Shown one piece after another: positions 7,714 through 16,021 of a stretch of 49,333 nucleotides of DNA (the first letter of the stretch is position 1; each line of letters opens with the position of its first letter). The position numbers were made by a program, and so were the translations under genes. The stretch covers positions 399,770 to 449,102 of the forward strand of contig LM655170.1 of assembly GCA_000824825.2 (NCBI GenBank). The letters run 5' to 3'. A model generated the notes under the pieces. It was not told the DNA's origin. It did not search any database and worked only from the letters and a program-made list of their open reading frames with translations. This stretch comes from Mesorhizobium sp. ORS 3324. Its GTDB lineage: Bacteria > Pseudomonadota > Alphaproteobacteria > Rhizobiales > Rhizobiaceae.

Positions 7714-8372
7714 TGGAATGGGATTGGAACTTCGTCCGCGAGATCATGCCGACGCTGATCCAGGGCGTGAAGATCACCATCCTGGCGACGGTGCTCGGCT
7801 CGATCCTGGCGGCGATCGTCGGCCTCGCCATCGCGCTGGCGCGGCGCTCGCCGAACCGGGCGGTGTCGCGCAGCGTCGGCTGGTTCGCCGAGTTCGTCCG
7901 CGGCACGCCGCTTCTGGTGCAGCTCTACTTCATCTTCTACGTGCTGCCCGATTTCGGCATCCTGCTGCCGCCGCTAGTGGCGGGCGGCATCGGCCTTGGC
8001 CTGCACTACGGCACCTATACCGCCGAGGTCTATCGCGCCGGCATCGACAATGTGCCGCGCGGCCAGTGGGAGGCCGCCAAGGCCTGCAACCTGAGCGGCC
8101 ACCACACCTGGACGCATGTCATCCTGCCGCAGGCCATCCCGCCGATGATTCCGGCCCTGGCCAATTATTTCATCGCCATGTTCAAAGAAACGCCGCTGCT
8201 TTCGGCGATCACCGTGCTGGAGCTGATGAACCAGGCCAAGAGCGTCGCCAACAGTTATTATCGCTATGTCGAGCCGATGACGCTGGTCGGTGCCTTCTTC
8301 CTCGTCATCAGCCTCTGCTCCGTCGTGCTTTTGCGCTGGCTGGAGCATCGTTACGGCAGGATCGAAAGATGA
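7713..8372 (+). CDS. ehuD: Ectoine ABC transporter permease EhuD
   Basis: This 219-residue paralogue of EhuC has the same permease fold: several hydrophobic helices, EFVRGTPLLVQLYFIFY, and the EAA-type loop AAKACNLSGHHTWTHVILPQ. An open frame extends well upstream but it overlaps ehuC. The ATG at 7713, coupled to the ehuC stop, gives the correct family length. Its own TGA overlaps the eutA ATG (8369-8372), so import and catabolism genes are translationally chained. Confidence 0.9.
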   Translation: MEWDWNFVREIMPTLIQGVKITILATVLGSILAAIVGLAIALARRSPNRAVSRSVGWFAEFVRGTPLLVQLYFIFYVLPDFGILLPPLVAGGIGLGLHYGTYTAEVYRAGIDNVPRGQWEAAKACNLSGHHTWTHVILPQAIPPMIPALANYFIAMFKETPLLSAITVLELMNQAKSVANSYYRYVEPMTLVGAFFLVISLCSVVLLRWLEHRYGRIER

Positions 8373-9154
8373 AAGTCATGAAGCCGCTTCCCGAAATCCG
8401 GCTGGCATCGAGCCGCCCAGCCCTCGATGCGCGTCCGCTCGAGAAACGCGTCGGGCTAATCGCTTTAGCCACCGACCATACCAGCGAGGTCGACTTCCGC
8501 CGCATGGTGGCAAGCGAGCGGATCGGTGTCTATGTCGCGCGCATTCCCTATGCCAATCCGACGACGCCGGAGAATCTGCGCAAGATGCAGCCGTCGCTTT
8601 CGGCGGGCGCAGCACTGATCCTGCCGGACGAGCCGCTCGACGCCATCTGCTACTCCTGCACGTCGGCTTCCGTGGTGATCGGCGACGCCGAGGTCGAGGC
8701 GGCGATCCAGGCGGCCAAGCCCAATGTTCCGGTGGTCACGCCGCCGATGGCGGGCGTGCGCGGCCTCAATGCCTTCGGCGTGAAGCGGATCAGCATTCTC
8801 ACGCCCTACACCGTCGAGACCAGCCGGCCGATGGCCGCCTATTTCGCCGCGCACGGCTTCAATATCGCCAGCTTCACCTGCCTCGGCTTCGAAGACGACC
8901 GCGAGATGGCGCGGATCACACCGGCTTCGCTCGTCGAGCAGGCGCGCAAGGCCATGCATGCGCAGGCCGATGTGCTGTTCATCTCGTGCACGGCGCTGCG
9001 CGCGGCGCTTGCCGTTCCAGCCATGGAAGAGGCGACCGGGCGCCCGGTCGTCACCAGCAACCAGGCCAGCGCCTGGAACTGTCTCCGGCTCTGCGGCGAC
9101 GACACACCGCGGCCGCAGTTCGGCCGACTGATGACACTGCCGTTGGCTCAGTGA
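8369..9154 (+). CDS. eutA: EutA, Asp/Glu racemase-like ectoine utilisation protein
   Basis: This 261-residue protein belongs to the aspartate/glutamate racemase and maleate isomerase superfamily. Two cysteines sit where the catalytic pair is expected: ICYSCTSASVVIG and LFISCTALRA. The start at 8369 overlaps the ehuD stop; an in-frame ATG at 8378 is a close alternative. In S. meliloti and Ruegeria EutA is proposed to act with EutB and EutC in converting 5-hydroxyectoine to ectoine, perhaps by altering stereochemistry. The chemistry is not proved. It is followed immediately by eutB. Confidence 0.87.
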   Translation: MKVMKPLPEIRLASSRPALDARPLEKRVGLIALATDHTSEVDFRRMVASERIGVYVARIPYANPTTPENLRKMQPSLSAGAALILPDEPLDAICYSCTSASVVIGDAEVEAAIQAAKPNVPVVTPPMAGVRGLNAFGVKRISILTPYTVETSRPMAAYFAAHGFNIASFTCLGFEDDREMARITPASLVEQARKAMHAQADVLFISCTALRAALAVPAMEEATGRPVVTSNQASAWNCLRLCGDDTPRPQFGRLMTLPLAQ

Positions 9155-9159
9155 TCGAA

Positions 9160-10161
9160 ATGCCAGTGAAGGAAATGTCAGTCACGCTTCAGCATATTCG
9201 CGCTGCGCGCGAAAATATTGCCGGCAAGGTCGAGCGCACACCGACCGTGCTGTCGCAAAGCCTCTCGGACCGCGCCGGCCATCCCGTCCATCTGAAACTG
9301 GAGCACCATCAGACCACCGGCGCCTTCAAGCTGCGCGGCGCTTCCAATGCGGTGGCGGCGTTGAGTCCAGAGCAAAGATCGCGCGGCGTCGTCGCGGCAT
9401 CGACCGGCAATCACGGCCGCGCGCTCGCGCATGCGGCCAGGCTCGAAGGCATGCGTGCGGTGATCTGCATGTCCAGACTGGTTCCCGAGAACAAGCTCGA
9501 CGCCATCCGCCGCCTCGGCGCGGAGATTCGCATTGTCGGCAACAGCCAGGACGATGCCCAGCAGGAGGTTGACCGGCTGGTGGCGGAGGAGGGGCTGGTC
9601 ATGCTGCCGCCCTTCGACCATCCCGACATCATCGCCGGGCAAGGCACGCTGGGGCTGGAGATCATGGAGCAGGTGCCGGACGCAGCAAGCGTGCTGGTGC
9701 CGCTCTCCGGCGGCGGATTGGCTGCCGGCGTTGCGGCGGCCGTCAAGGGCGTGAGCCCCGGCACCAAAGTCATCGGAATCTCGATGGAGCGAGGCGCGGC
9801 GATGAAGGCGAGCCTCGATGCCGGCCGGCCGGTGCAGGTCGAGGAACTGCCGACGCTGGCGGATTCGCTCGGCGGCGGCATCGGCCTCGACAACCAACTG
9901 ACTTTCGGCATGTGTCGCGGCCTGCTCGACGATGTTATCCTGCTTTCCGAGGACGAGATCGCCGCCGGCATCCGCCATGCCTATGAACAGGAGCGCGAGA
10001 TCGTCGAGGGTGCCGGCGCCGTCGGCATCGGCGCGCTGCTTTCCGGAAAGGTGAAGGCGGAAGGCCCCACCGTCCTTATCCTCTCCGGCCGCAACATCGA
10101 CATGAGCCTGCATCGCCGTATCGTCTGCGGCGACGCTGCACAGGAGGAGAGCGCCGCATGA
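9160..10161 (+). CDS. eutB: EutB, threonine dehydratase-like PLP enzyme (5-hydroxyectoine dehydration)
   Basis: This 333-residue fold-type II PLP enzyme is related to threonine/serine dehydratase. The PLP lysine is Lys57 in TGAFKLRGASNA, and the glycine-rich phosphate loop is PLSGGGLAAGV. STGNHGRALA is the substrate loop. Start choice is between ATG 9160, ATG 9175 and GTG 9151; I take 9160, five bases after eutA. EutB is proposed to remove water from 5-hydroxyectoine, leaving an intermediate for EutC. The TGA overlaps the eutC ATG by four bases. In isolation it would be annotated threonine dehydratase; the locus argues against that. Confidence 0.9.
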   Translation: MPVKEMSVTLQHIRAARENIAGKVERTPTVLSQSLSDRAGHPVHLKLEHHQTTGAFKLRGASNAVAALSPEQRSRGVVAASTGNHGRALAHAARLEGMRAVICMSRLVPENKLDAIRRLGAEIRIVGNSQDDAQQEVDRLVAEEGLVMLPPFDHPDIIAGQGTLGLEIMEQVPDAASVLVPLSGGGLAAGVAAAVKGVSPGTKVIGISMERGAAMKASLDAGRPVQVEELPTLADSLGGGIGLDNQLTFGMCRGLLDDVILLSEDEIAAGIRHAYEQEREIVEGAGAVGIGALLSGKVKAEGPTVLILSGRNIDMSLHRRIVCGDAAQEESAA

Positions 10162-11150
10162 GCCGCATGACCATCCTCACCGAGGCGGAACTGCGCAAGA
10201 TCGTGACGCTCGATCTCGACGCCGTCGCCTGCGTCGAAAATGCCTTCCGCGCTTTGGCCACGCTGCAGGTGGCAATGCCGCCAATCTTGAGGCTCGACAT
10301 TGCCGAGCATCGCGGCGAGGTGGATGTGAAGACCGCCTATGTGCCCGGAATCGATGGCTTCGCCATCAAGATCAGCCCCGGCTTCTTCGACAATCCGAAA
10401 CTCGGCCTGCCCAGCGTCAACGGCATGATGGTGCTGCTCTCGGCCAAGACCGGACTTGTCGAGGCGCTGCTGCTCGACAATGGCTACCTTACTGATATCC
10501 GCACAGCCGCCGCCGGCGCGGTCGCGGCCAAGCATCTGTCGCGGGCGGACTCCAAGGTCGCGGCGATCTTCGGCGCCGGCATGCAGGCCGGCCTGCAACT
10601 GGAAGCGCTGCGCCTCGTCAGGCCGATCGAAGAGGCGCGCATCTGGGCGCGCGACGCCGCCAAGGCCGAGGCGGCCGCCGCCCGCTTGCGCGAGAGACTG
10701 GGCATCATGGTGCGCGCCGAGCCGGACGCGGCGAAGGCGGCGGCAGATGCCGACATCATCGTCACCACCACGCCTTCGACCGAGCCCCTGATCAAGGCCG
10801 GGTTCGTCTCGGCCGGTCAGCACATCACCGCCATGGGTTCGGATGCCGAGCACAAGAACGAGATCGCGCCGGCGATCCTTCGCCTGGCCGATCTCTATGT
10901 CGCCGACAGCGCGAAGCAGACGCGGCGTCTGGGCGAACTCCACCATGCCATCGAGGCGGGCGTGATGGCAGCCGACGCCGAAGTCACCGAGCTCGGCCAG
11001 ATCATCGCCGGGAAAAAGCACGGACGGCGCTCGGCCGGCGACATCACGATAGCCGACCTCACCGGCACCGGCGTGCAGGATACCGCGATCGCCACTTTAG
11101 CCCGCGACCGCGCGAGGGCGGCCAATGCCGGAACCGTTTTCGAAAGCTGA
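10158..11150 (+). CDS. eutC: EutC, ornithine cyclodeaminase/mu-crystallin-like reductase
   Basis: This 330-residue protein of the ornithine cyclodeaminase/mu-crystallin family has a Rossmann motif FGAGMQAG in the middle of the chain and the characteristic TDIRTAAAGAVAAKHLSR segment just before it. Family members are NAD(P)-dependent imine reductases or cyclodeaminases. In the ectoine locus EutC is proposed to reduce the EutB product to ectoine. It is translationally coupled to eutB through an ATGA overlap. About 100 bases containing a palindromic repeat separate it from the doeA gene. Confidence 0.9.
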   Translation: MSRMTILTEAELRKIVTLDLDAVACVENAFRALATLQVAMPPILRLDIAEHRGEVDVKTAYVPGIDGFAIKISPGFFDNPKLGLPSVNGMMVLLSAKTGLVEALLLDNGYLTDIRTAAAGAVAAKHLSRADSKVAAIFGAGMQAGLQLEALRLVRPIEEARIWARDAAKAEAAAARLRERLGIMVRAEPDAAKAAADADIIVTTTPSTEPLIKAGFVSAGQHITAMGSDAEHKNEIAPAILRLADLYVADSAKQTRRLGELHHAIEAGVMAADAEVTELGQIIAGKKHGRRSAGDITIADLTGTGVQDTAIATLARDRARAANAGTVFES

Positions 11151-11160
11151 TACCTGGCCA

Positions 11161-11208
11161 GAGCGTGATCCGGAAAAAGCGGAACTGTTTTCCGGAAAGA
11201 TTACGCTC
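11161..11208. repeat. Rhizobial palindromic repeat between eutC and doeA
   Basis: The element starts GAGCGTGATC and ends GATTACGCTC. Inside, TCCGGAAAA (11169-11177) pairs exactly with TTTTCCGGA (11188-11196) around a 10-base loop, and the outer arms pair imperfectly. Sequences of this GAGCGTGATCCGGAAAA type are common dispersed repeats in Mesorhizobium and related genomes. It lies within the operon, so the transcript should carry the hairpin. Confidence 0.72.
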
Positions 11209-11252
11209 AAACAGAAATAGGCTCTGGGCCCAACAAACGAGGATCAAGAACG

Positions 11253-12431
11253 ATGCAGCCAAACCTGAAATTCTCGCGAAGCGAATTTGCCGATCGCCTC
11301 GCCAAGACGCGGAAGGCCATGGAGGCCAAGGGGGTCGATCTGCTGATCGTCAGCGATCCCTCCAATATGGCCTGGCTGACCGGCTATGACGGCTGGTCCT
11401 TCTATGTGCATCAGGCAGTCATCGTGCCGCCTTCGGGCGAGCCGGTCTGGTATGGCCGCGGTCAAGACGCCAACGGCGCCAAGCGCACCGCCTACCTCGC
11501 GCATGACAACATCGTCGGCTACGCCGACCATTACGTGCAGTCGACCGAGCGGCACCCGATGGACTACCTCGCCAGCGTGCTGGCGGATCGCGGCTGGGAC
11601 AAGCTCACCATCGGTGTCGAGATGGACAATTATTGGTTCTCGGCGGCTGCCTTCGCCTCGCTGCAGAAGCACCTGCCCAATGCCCGTTTCGTCGACGCCA
11701 CCGCGCTGGTGAACTGGCAGCGCGCCGTAAAGAGTCCGACCGAGATCGACTATATGCGCAAGGCCGCCCGCATCGTCGAAGCCATGCACAAGCGCATCGT
11801 CGACAAGATCGAGGTCGGCATGCGCAAATGCGATCTGGTCGCCGAGATCTACGATGCCGGCACGCGCGGCGTCGAGGGCATCGGCGGCGACTATCCGGCG
11901 ATCGTGCCGCTCTTGCCGTCGGGCGCCGATGCCTCGGCGCCGCATCTCACCTGGGACGACAAGCCGATGAAGGCGGGCGAGGGCACGTTCTTCGAGATCG
12001 CCGGCTGCTATAACCGCTACCATTGCCCGCTGTCCCGCACGGTCTTCCTCGGCAAGCCGACGCAGGCCTTCCTCGACGCAGAGAAGGCGACGCTGGAAGG
12101 CATGGAAGCAGGCCTCGCCGCCGCCAGGCCCGGCAACACTTGCGAGGACATCGCCAACGCCTTCTTCGCGGTGCTGAAGAAGTACGGCATCGTCAAGGAC
12201 AACCGCACCGGCTACCCGATCGGCATCTCCTATCCGCCGGACTGGGGCGAGCGCACGATGAGCCTGCGCCCCGGCGACCGCACCGAGCTCAAGCCCGGCA
12301 TGACCTTCCACTTCATGACGGGCCTCTGGTTGGAGACGATGGGCCTGGAGATCACCGAGTCGATCCTGATCACCGAGACCGGGGTCGAGTGCCTGGCCAA
12401 TGTGCCGCGCAAGCTGTTCGTGAAGGATTGA
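11253..12431 (+). CDS. doeA: Ectoine hydrolase DoeA/EutD (M24 creatinase-like)
   Basis: This 392-residue protein has the two-domain creatinase/aminopeptidase P layout. The N-terminal domain (about 1-150) contains the SDPSNMAWLTGYDGWSFY segment, and the pita-bread catalytic domain follows. DoeA opens the pyrimidine ring of ectoine to N-alpha-acetyl-diaminobutyrate (with some N-gamma form). M24 relatives include metal-free creatinase and metal-dependent peptidases; the neighbouring deacetylase and importer specify ectoine. Its stop is four bases before the doeB ATG. Both names are in use: doeA (Halomonas) and eutD (Sinorhizobium). Confidence 0.92.
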   Translation: MQPNLKFSRSEFADRLAKTRKAMEAKGVDLLIVSDPSNMAWLTGYDGWSFYVHQAVIVPPSGEPVWYGRGQDANGAKRTAYLAHDNIVGYADHYVQSTERHPMDYLASVLADRGWDKLTIGVEMDNYWFSAAAFASLQKHLPNARFVDATALVNWQRAVKSPTEIDYMRKAARIVEAMHKRIVDKIEVGMRKCDLVAEIYDAGTRGVEGIGGDYPAIVPLLPSGADASAPHLTWDDKPMKAGEGTFFEIAGCYNRYHCPLSRTVFLGKPTQAFLDAEKATLEGMEAGLAAARPGNTCEDIANAFFAVLKKYGIVKDNRTGYPIGISYPPDWGERTMSLRPGDRTELKPGMTFHFMTGLWLETMGLEITESILITETGVECLANVPRKLFVKD

Positions 12432-12435
12432 GGCA

Positions 12436-13437
12436 ATGTCAGCTCTGCGTCCATCGCCGATCACGCCGACCGTCGACTTCGAGCGTGACGGCGTCCAGCA
12501 CGGCTTCCTGCGCCTACCCTACAGCCGCGACGATTCCGCTTGGGGCTCGGTGACCATTCCGATCTGCGTCATCCGCAACGGCAAGGGACCGGCGGCGCTG
12601 CTCACCGGCGCCAATCACGGCGATGAATATGAGGGGCCGCTGGCGCTTTACGAGCTTGCGCGGACGCTCGATCCGAAGGACGTCTCCGGCACGGTTATCA
12701 TCGTACCGGCGATGAACTATCCGGCCTTCCGGGCCGGCACCCGCACCTCGCCGATCGACAAGGGCAACATGAACCGCAGCTTCCCCGGCCGGCCGGACGG
12801 CACGGTGACGGAGAAGATCGCCGACTATTTCCAGCGCGAATTGCTGCCGCGGGCAGACATCGTCTTCGACTTCCACTCGGGCGGAAAGACGTTGGACTTC
12901 GTGCCGTTCTGCGCCGCGCACACGTTGCCGGACAAGGCGCAGGAAAGCAAAGCCTTCGCCGCGGTCGAGGCTTTTTCGGCGCCCTACTCGATGCGCATGA
13001 CCGAGATCGATACGGTCGGCATGTATGACACCGCGGCCGAGCAGATGGGAAAGGTCTTCGTCACCACCGAGCTCGGCGGCGGGGGCACATCCCGGGCCGC
13101 GACGGTGCGGATCGCCCGGCGCGGCATCCTCAACGTTCTTCGCCATGCCGGCATTGTTGCCGGCGCGGTCGAGAAGACTCGAACTCAATGGCTCGACATG
13201 CCTTCGGCCGATTGCTTCGCCTTCGCCGAGAATGACGGCATGATTGAGACCATGGTCGACCTCGGCGAGAAGATCGAGGAAGATCAGGTCGTGGCGCGCA
13301 TCTATTCGACTGGCCGCACCGGCACCGCGCCGCAGGAGATCAGGGCCAGGATGTCAGGCCTGCTGGCCGCGCGCCACTTCCCTGGGCTGGTCAAGGCCGG
13401 CGATTGTGCCGCGGTGTTTGCCGTCGAGGTTGATTGA
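12436..13437 (+). CDS. doeB: N-acetyl-diaminobutyrate deacetylase DoeB/EutE
   Basis: This 333-residue zinc deacylase belongs to the succinylglutamate desuccinylase/aspartoacylase (M14-like) family. The zinc ligands are visible as His61 and Glu64 (NHGDEYEG) and His147 (FDFHSGGK). It removes the acetyl group from N-alpha-acetyl-L-2,4-diaminobutyrate, giving diaminobutyrate for DoeD. It follows doeA by four bases with a GAGG box and ends the rightward ectoine operon. A convergent hairpin follows directly. Confidence 0.92.
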   Translation: MSALRPSPITPTVDFERDGVQHGFLRLPYSRDDSAWGSVTIPICVIRNGKGPAALLTGANHGDEYEGPLALYELARTLDPKDVSGTVIIVPAMNYPAFRAGTRTSPIDKGNMNRSFPGRPDGTVTEKIADYFQRELLPRADIVFDFHSGGKTLDFVPFCAAHTLPDKAQESKAFAAVEAFSAPYSMRMTEIDTVGMYDTAAEQMGKVFVTTELGGGGTSRAATVRIARRGILNVLRHAGIVAGAVEKTRTQWLDMPSADCFAFAENDGMIETMVDLGEKIEEDQVVARIYSTGRTGTAPQEIRARMSGLLAARHFPGLVKAGDCAAVFAVEVD

Positions 13438-13475
13438 CGCGCGCCAGATCGCGCGTCGTGCCGAGCGATAGGGAG

Positions 13476-13514
13476 CGAGCCGTAACGAGGCAATCAGGCC
13501 TGCGTTACGGCTCG
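13476..13514. terminator. Bidirectional hairpin between doeB and the fuconate operon
   Basis: CGAGCCGTAACG (13476-13487) is exactly complementary to CGTTACGGCTCG (13503-13514), giving a 12-bp stem with a 15-base loop in an 80-base gap between convergent genes. No T-run follows on either strand, so it is a stem-only or Rho-assisted terminator rather than a canonical intrinsic one. Confidence 0.6.
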
Positions 13515-13517
13515 TGT

Positions 13518-14795
13518 TCAACCTTGATGCCGATAGGCGGCGATGGACTCCGGCTTCATCTCGATCGAGAAGCCTGGCGCCGTCGGCGGCATGTACGCCG
13601 CGTTCTCGATGATGCAGGGTTCGAGGAAATGCTCGTGCAGATGATCGACATATTCGATCACCCGTCCGTCCTTGGTGCCCGACACCGCGACATAGTCGAT
13701 CATCGACAGATGCTGGACATATTCGCATAAGCCCACGCCGCCGGCATGCGGCCAGACCGGCAGGCCGAACTTGGCCGCGATCAGCAAGACGGCAAGCACC
13801 TCGTTGAGCCCGCCCATGCGGCAGGAATCGATCTGCACGACATCGATCGCGCCGCCGGCGATGAACTGCTTGAACATGATGCGGTTCTGGCACATCTCGC
13901 CGGTCGCGACCTTGATCGGCGCCACGGCCTTGCGGATCTTCGCATGGCCGGCGACATCGTCCGGGCTGGTCGGCTCCTCGATGAAGAAGGGCTTGGCGAA
14001 GGCGAGGTCGCGCAGCCAGTCGATCGCCTGGTCGACCTCCCAGACCTGGTTGGCGTCGATCATCAGGTAGCGGTCCGGACCGATCACCTCGCGGGCGATC
14101 CTGAGGCGGCGGATGTCGTCCGCGCGGTCGCGGCCCACTTTCAGTTTGATGTGGTTGAAGCCTTCGTCGACCGCTTCCTGGCAGAGGCGTCGCAGTTTGT
14201 CGTCGGGATAGCCGAGCCAGCCGGCGGAGGTGGTGTAGCAGGCAAAGCCTTCGCGCTCGAGGGTGGCGATGCGCTCGGCCTTGCCGGCCGCGGCCTTCTT
14301 CAGAATCTCCAGCGCCTCTCCCGGCGTGATCGCGTCGGTGAGATAGCGGAAGTCGACGACGCGCAGGATCTCTTCCGGGCTCATTTCGGCGACCAGCCGC
14401 CAGACCGGCTTGCCGGCTTCCTTCGCCCAGAGGTCCCAGACCGCATTCACCACGGCGCCGACGGCGAGGTGCATCGCGCCCTTGTCCGGTCCGATCCAGC
14501 GCAACTGGCTGTCGCCGGTCACGTGGTGCCAGAAGCGGCCGGGATCCTCCTTGATCCATTCGAGGTCGAGACCGACGACAAGATGGCGGAGCGCTTCGAT
14601 CGCCGCGCAGCAGATTTCGTTGCCGCGGCCGATGGTGAAGGTAAGCCCATGGCCTTTCAGCGACGGCACGTCGGTGTCGAGGATGACGTAAGCCGCGGAA
14701 TAGTCCGGGTCGGGGTTCATCGCATCCGAGCCGTCGAGGCTTTGCGACGTCGGAAAGCGCAGGTCGAAGGTGCGAAGATCAGTGATGCGGGTCAT
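13518..14795 (-). CDS. L-fuconate dehydratase
   Basis: This 425-residue enolase-superfamily protein of the mandelate racemase group removes water from L-fuconate to give 2-keto-3-deoxy-L-fuconate, using Mg2+. Active-site residues can be read directly: Lys217 and Lys219 (IKLKVGR), metal ligands Asp247 (IDANQ), Glu273 (FIEEP) and Glu300 (ATGEM), and the acid/base His350 (PHAGGVGL). These fall within one position of those reported for Xanthomonas FucD. The N-terminal specificity loop SLDGSDAMNPDPDY is also typical. The frame is open for 84 codons upstream but overlaps the SDR gene, so I use ATG 14795. It is the last gene of the leftward sugar operon. Confidence 0.93.
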   Translation of the reverse strand: MTRITDLRTFDLRFPTSQSLDGSDAMNPDPDYSAAYVILDTDVPSLKGHGLTFTIGRGNEICCAAIEALRHLVVGLDLEWIKEDPGRFWHHVTGDSQLRWIGPDKGAMHLAVGAVVNAVWDLWAKEAGKPVWRLVAEMSPEEILRVVDFRYLTDAITPGEALEILKKAAAGKAERIATLEREGFACYTTSAGWLGYPDDKLRRLCQEAVDEGFNHIKLKVGRDRADDIRRLRIAREVIGPDRYLMIDANQVWEVDQAIDWLRDLAFAKPFFIEEPTSPDDVAGHAKIRKAVAPIKVATGEMCQNRIMFKQFIAGGAIDVVQIDSCRMGGLNEVLAVLLIAAKFGLPVWPHAGGVGLCEYVQHLSMIDYVAVSGTKDGRVIEYVDHLHEHFLEPCIIENAAYMPPTAPGFSIEMKPESIAAYRHQG

Positions 14796-14808
14796 GCTCT
14801 CAGTTCCA

Positions 14809-15540
14809 TCAGATCGACCAGCCGCCGTCGATATTGTAGGCCTGCCCGGTCGTATAGGTGGCGCCGGCCAGATAGACGGCAAGATCGGCAATTTCTTCGG
14901 CCGTGCCCAGCCTTCCCATCGGCTGTCGGGCGATGAAGGCCGTGCGGGCGGCCTCGTAATCGCCCTGCGCGCGCATGCGGCTTTCGAGCGAGGGGCTTTC
15001 CACCGTGCCGGGGCAGATCGCGTTGCAGCGGATGCCTCTAGCGACATAGTCGGCGGCGATCGACTTGGTCAGGCCGATCACGGCCGCCTTGGTCACGCCA
15101 TAGGCGAAGCGGTTGGGCACGCCCTTCGGCGCGCCCGCGACCGACGCCATGTTGATGATGGCGCCGTCGCCGCGCTCCAGCATGCCGGGCAGCACGGCGC
15201 GGATGGTGCGGATCATGGCGCGCACGTTGAGATTGAAGGCGAAGTCGAGGTCCTCGTCCTTCATCTCGAGGATCGAGCCGGAATGGACGAAGCCGGCGCA
15301 GTTGAACAGCACGTCGACGCGGCCGATCTCGGCGAAGACGGCCTTCACGGCCTCGTCGTTCAGCACATCGAGCTTGCGGGCTACGATGCCTTCATTGCCG
15401 TTGAGCTCGGCCAGCGCGGCTTCGTTGATGTCGGTGGCGTGAACAGTGGCGCCGGCTTTGGCAAAAGCCAGCGCGCTTGCCCGACCGATGCCCTGCGCCG
15501 CCGCGGTAACGACAACGATTTTTCCCGTCAGATCAGCCAT
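14809..15540 (-). CDS. SDR dehydrogenase, probable 2-keto-3-deoxy-L-fuconate dehydrogenase
   Basis: This 243-residue classical short-chain dehydrogenase has the cofactor motif TAAAQGIG (12-19), NCAG, and the catalytic set Ser133, Tyr147, Lys151. The acidic residue after the second strand (TDIN) suggests NAD rather than NADP. It lies 13 bases upstream of L-fuconate dehydratase, which makes oxidation of 2-keto-3-deoxy-L-fuconate to the 2,4-diketo acid the likely reaction, as in Xanthomonas. It also resembles mammalian BDH2-type enzymes, which share this ancestry. Substrate is inferred from the neighbour. Confidence 0.87.
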   Translation of the reverse strand: MADLTGKIVVVTAAAQGIGRASALAFAKAGATVHATDINEAALAELNGNEGIVARKLDVLNDEAVKAVFAEIGRVDVLFNCAGFVHSGSILEMKDEDLDFAFNLNVRAMIRTIRAVLPGMLERGDGAIINMASVAGAPKGVPNRFAYGVTKAAVIGLTKSIAADYVARGIRCNAICPGTVESPSLESRMRAQGDYEAARTAFIARQPMGRLGTAEEIADLAVYLAGATYTTGQAYNIDGGWSI

Positions 15541-15560
15541 GTTGTTTTTGTCTCCGTCTT

Positions 15561-16013
15561 TCAGCCGAGTCGGGGACGCCGCTCGACGATGTAGATGTGA
15601 TCGGCGGCGAGTACGACTTCGTCGCGCTGGTTGATGACCTCGACGCGTTCGATGACGCGCCCTGAGTCCGGGCGTTTCGGATCGTCCTCCTTCGCGGCGA
15701 TCGTCGTGCGCGTGCGGATCGTGTCGCCGATGAACACCGGCTTGATGAAGCGCAGCCTGTCATAGCCGTAGGAGAAGGCGACGGGGTTGATCACGTTCGC
15801 CGTCAGACCGACGCCGACCGAAAACACCAGCGTGCCATGAGCGATGCGCTGCCCGAAGGGCGTCGTCTTCATGAACTCGGCATCCATGTGGTGCGGAAAG
15901 AAATCGCCGGTGTGTCCGGCATGGACGACGAAGTCCGTCTCGGTGATCGTGCGGCCGCTGGTCAGCCGCGACGAGCCGATCGCGTAGTCCTCGAAATAGG
16001 TGACCTGTTCCAT
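15561..16013 (-). CDS. MaoC-like hotdog-fold hydratase (paralogue 1)
   Basis: This 150-residue single hotdog domain belongs to the MaoC/R-specific enoyl-CoA hydratase family. The expected catalytic Asp and His are present as Asp37 and His42 (GDFFPHHMD), followed by the family's GQRIAHGTL. The segment [20 protein letters not shown] is almost identical to one in the other MaoC-like protein at 27166-27717. Family enzymes hydrate or dehydrate CoA thioesters. That role is unexpected inside a fuconate operon, because the known fuconate route has no CoA intermediate. The gene lies 20 bases from the SDR gene and eight from the oxidoreductase gene on the same strand, so co-transcription is likely. Confidence 0.85.
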   Translation of the reverse strand: MEQVTYFEDYAIGSSRLTSGRTITETDFVVHAGHTGDFFPHHMDAEFMKTTPFGQRIAHGTLVFSVGVGLTANVINPVAFSYGYDRLRFIKPVFIGDTIRTRTTIAAKEDDPKRPDSGRVIERVEVINQRDEVVLAADHIYIVERRPRLG

Positions 16014-16021
16014 GCCGTTCC

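Noticed and set aside
9160..10161. Threonine dehydratase of isoleucine biosynthesis
   Set aside because: No regulatory ACT domain, and the gene is coupled between eutA and eutC; EutB is the better call.
11161..11208. Palindrome considered as an EnuR operator or attenuator
   Set aside because: It is far inside the operon and its GAGCGTGATCCGGAAAA core is that of a dispersed rhizobial repeat, so a dedicated regulatory role is not supported.
14796..15047. 84-codon N-terminal extension of L-fuconate dehydratase
   Set aside because: It would overlap the SDR gene and is unlike any family member; ATG 14795 begins the conserved N-terminus.
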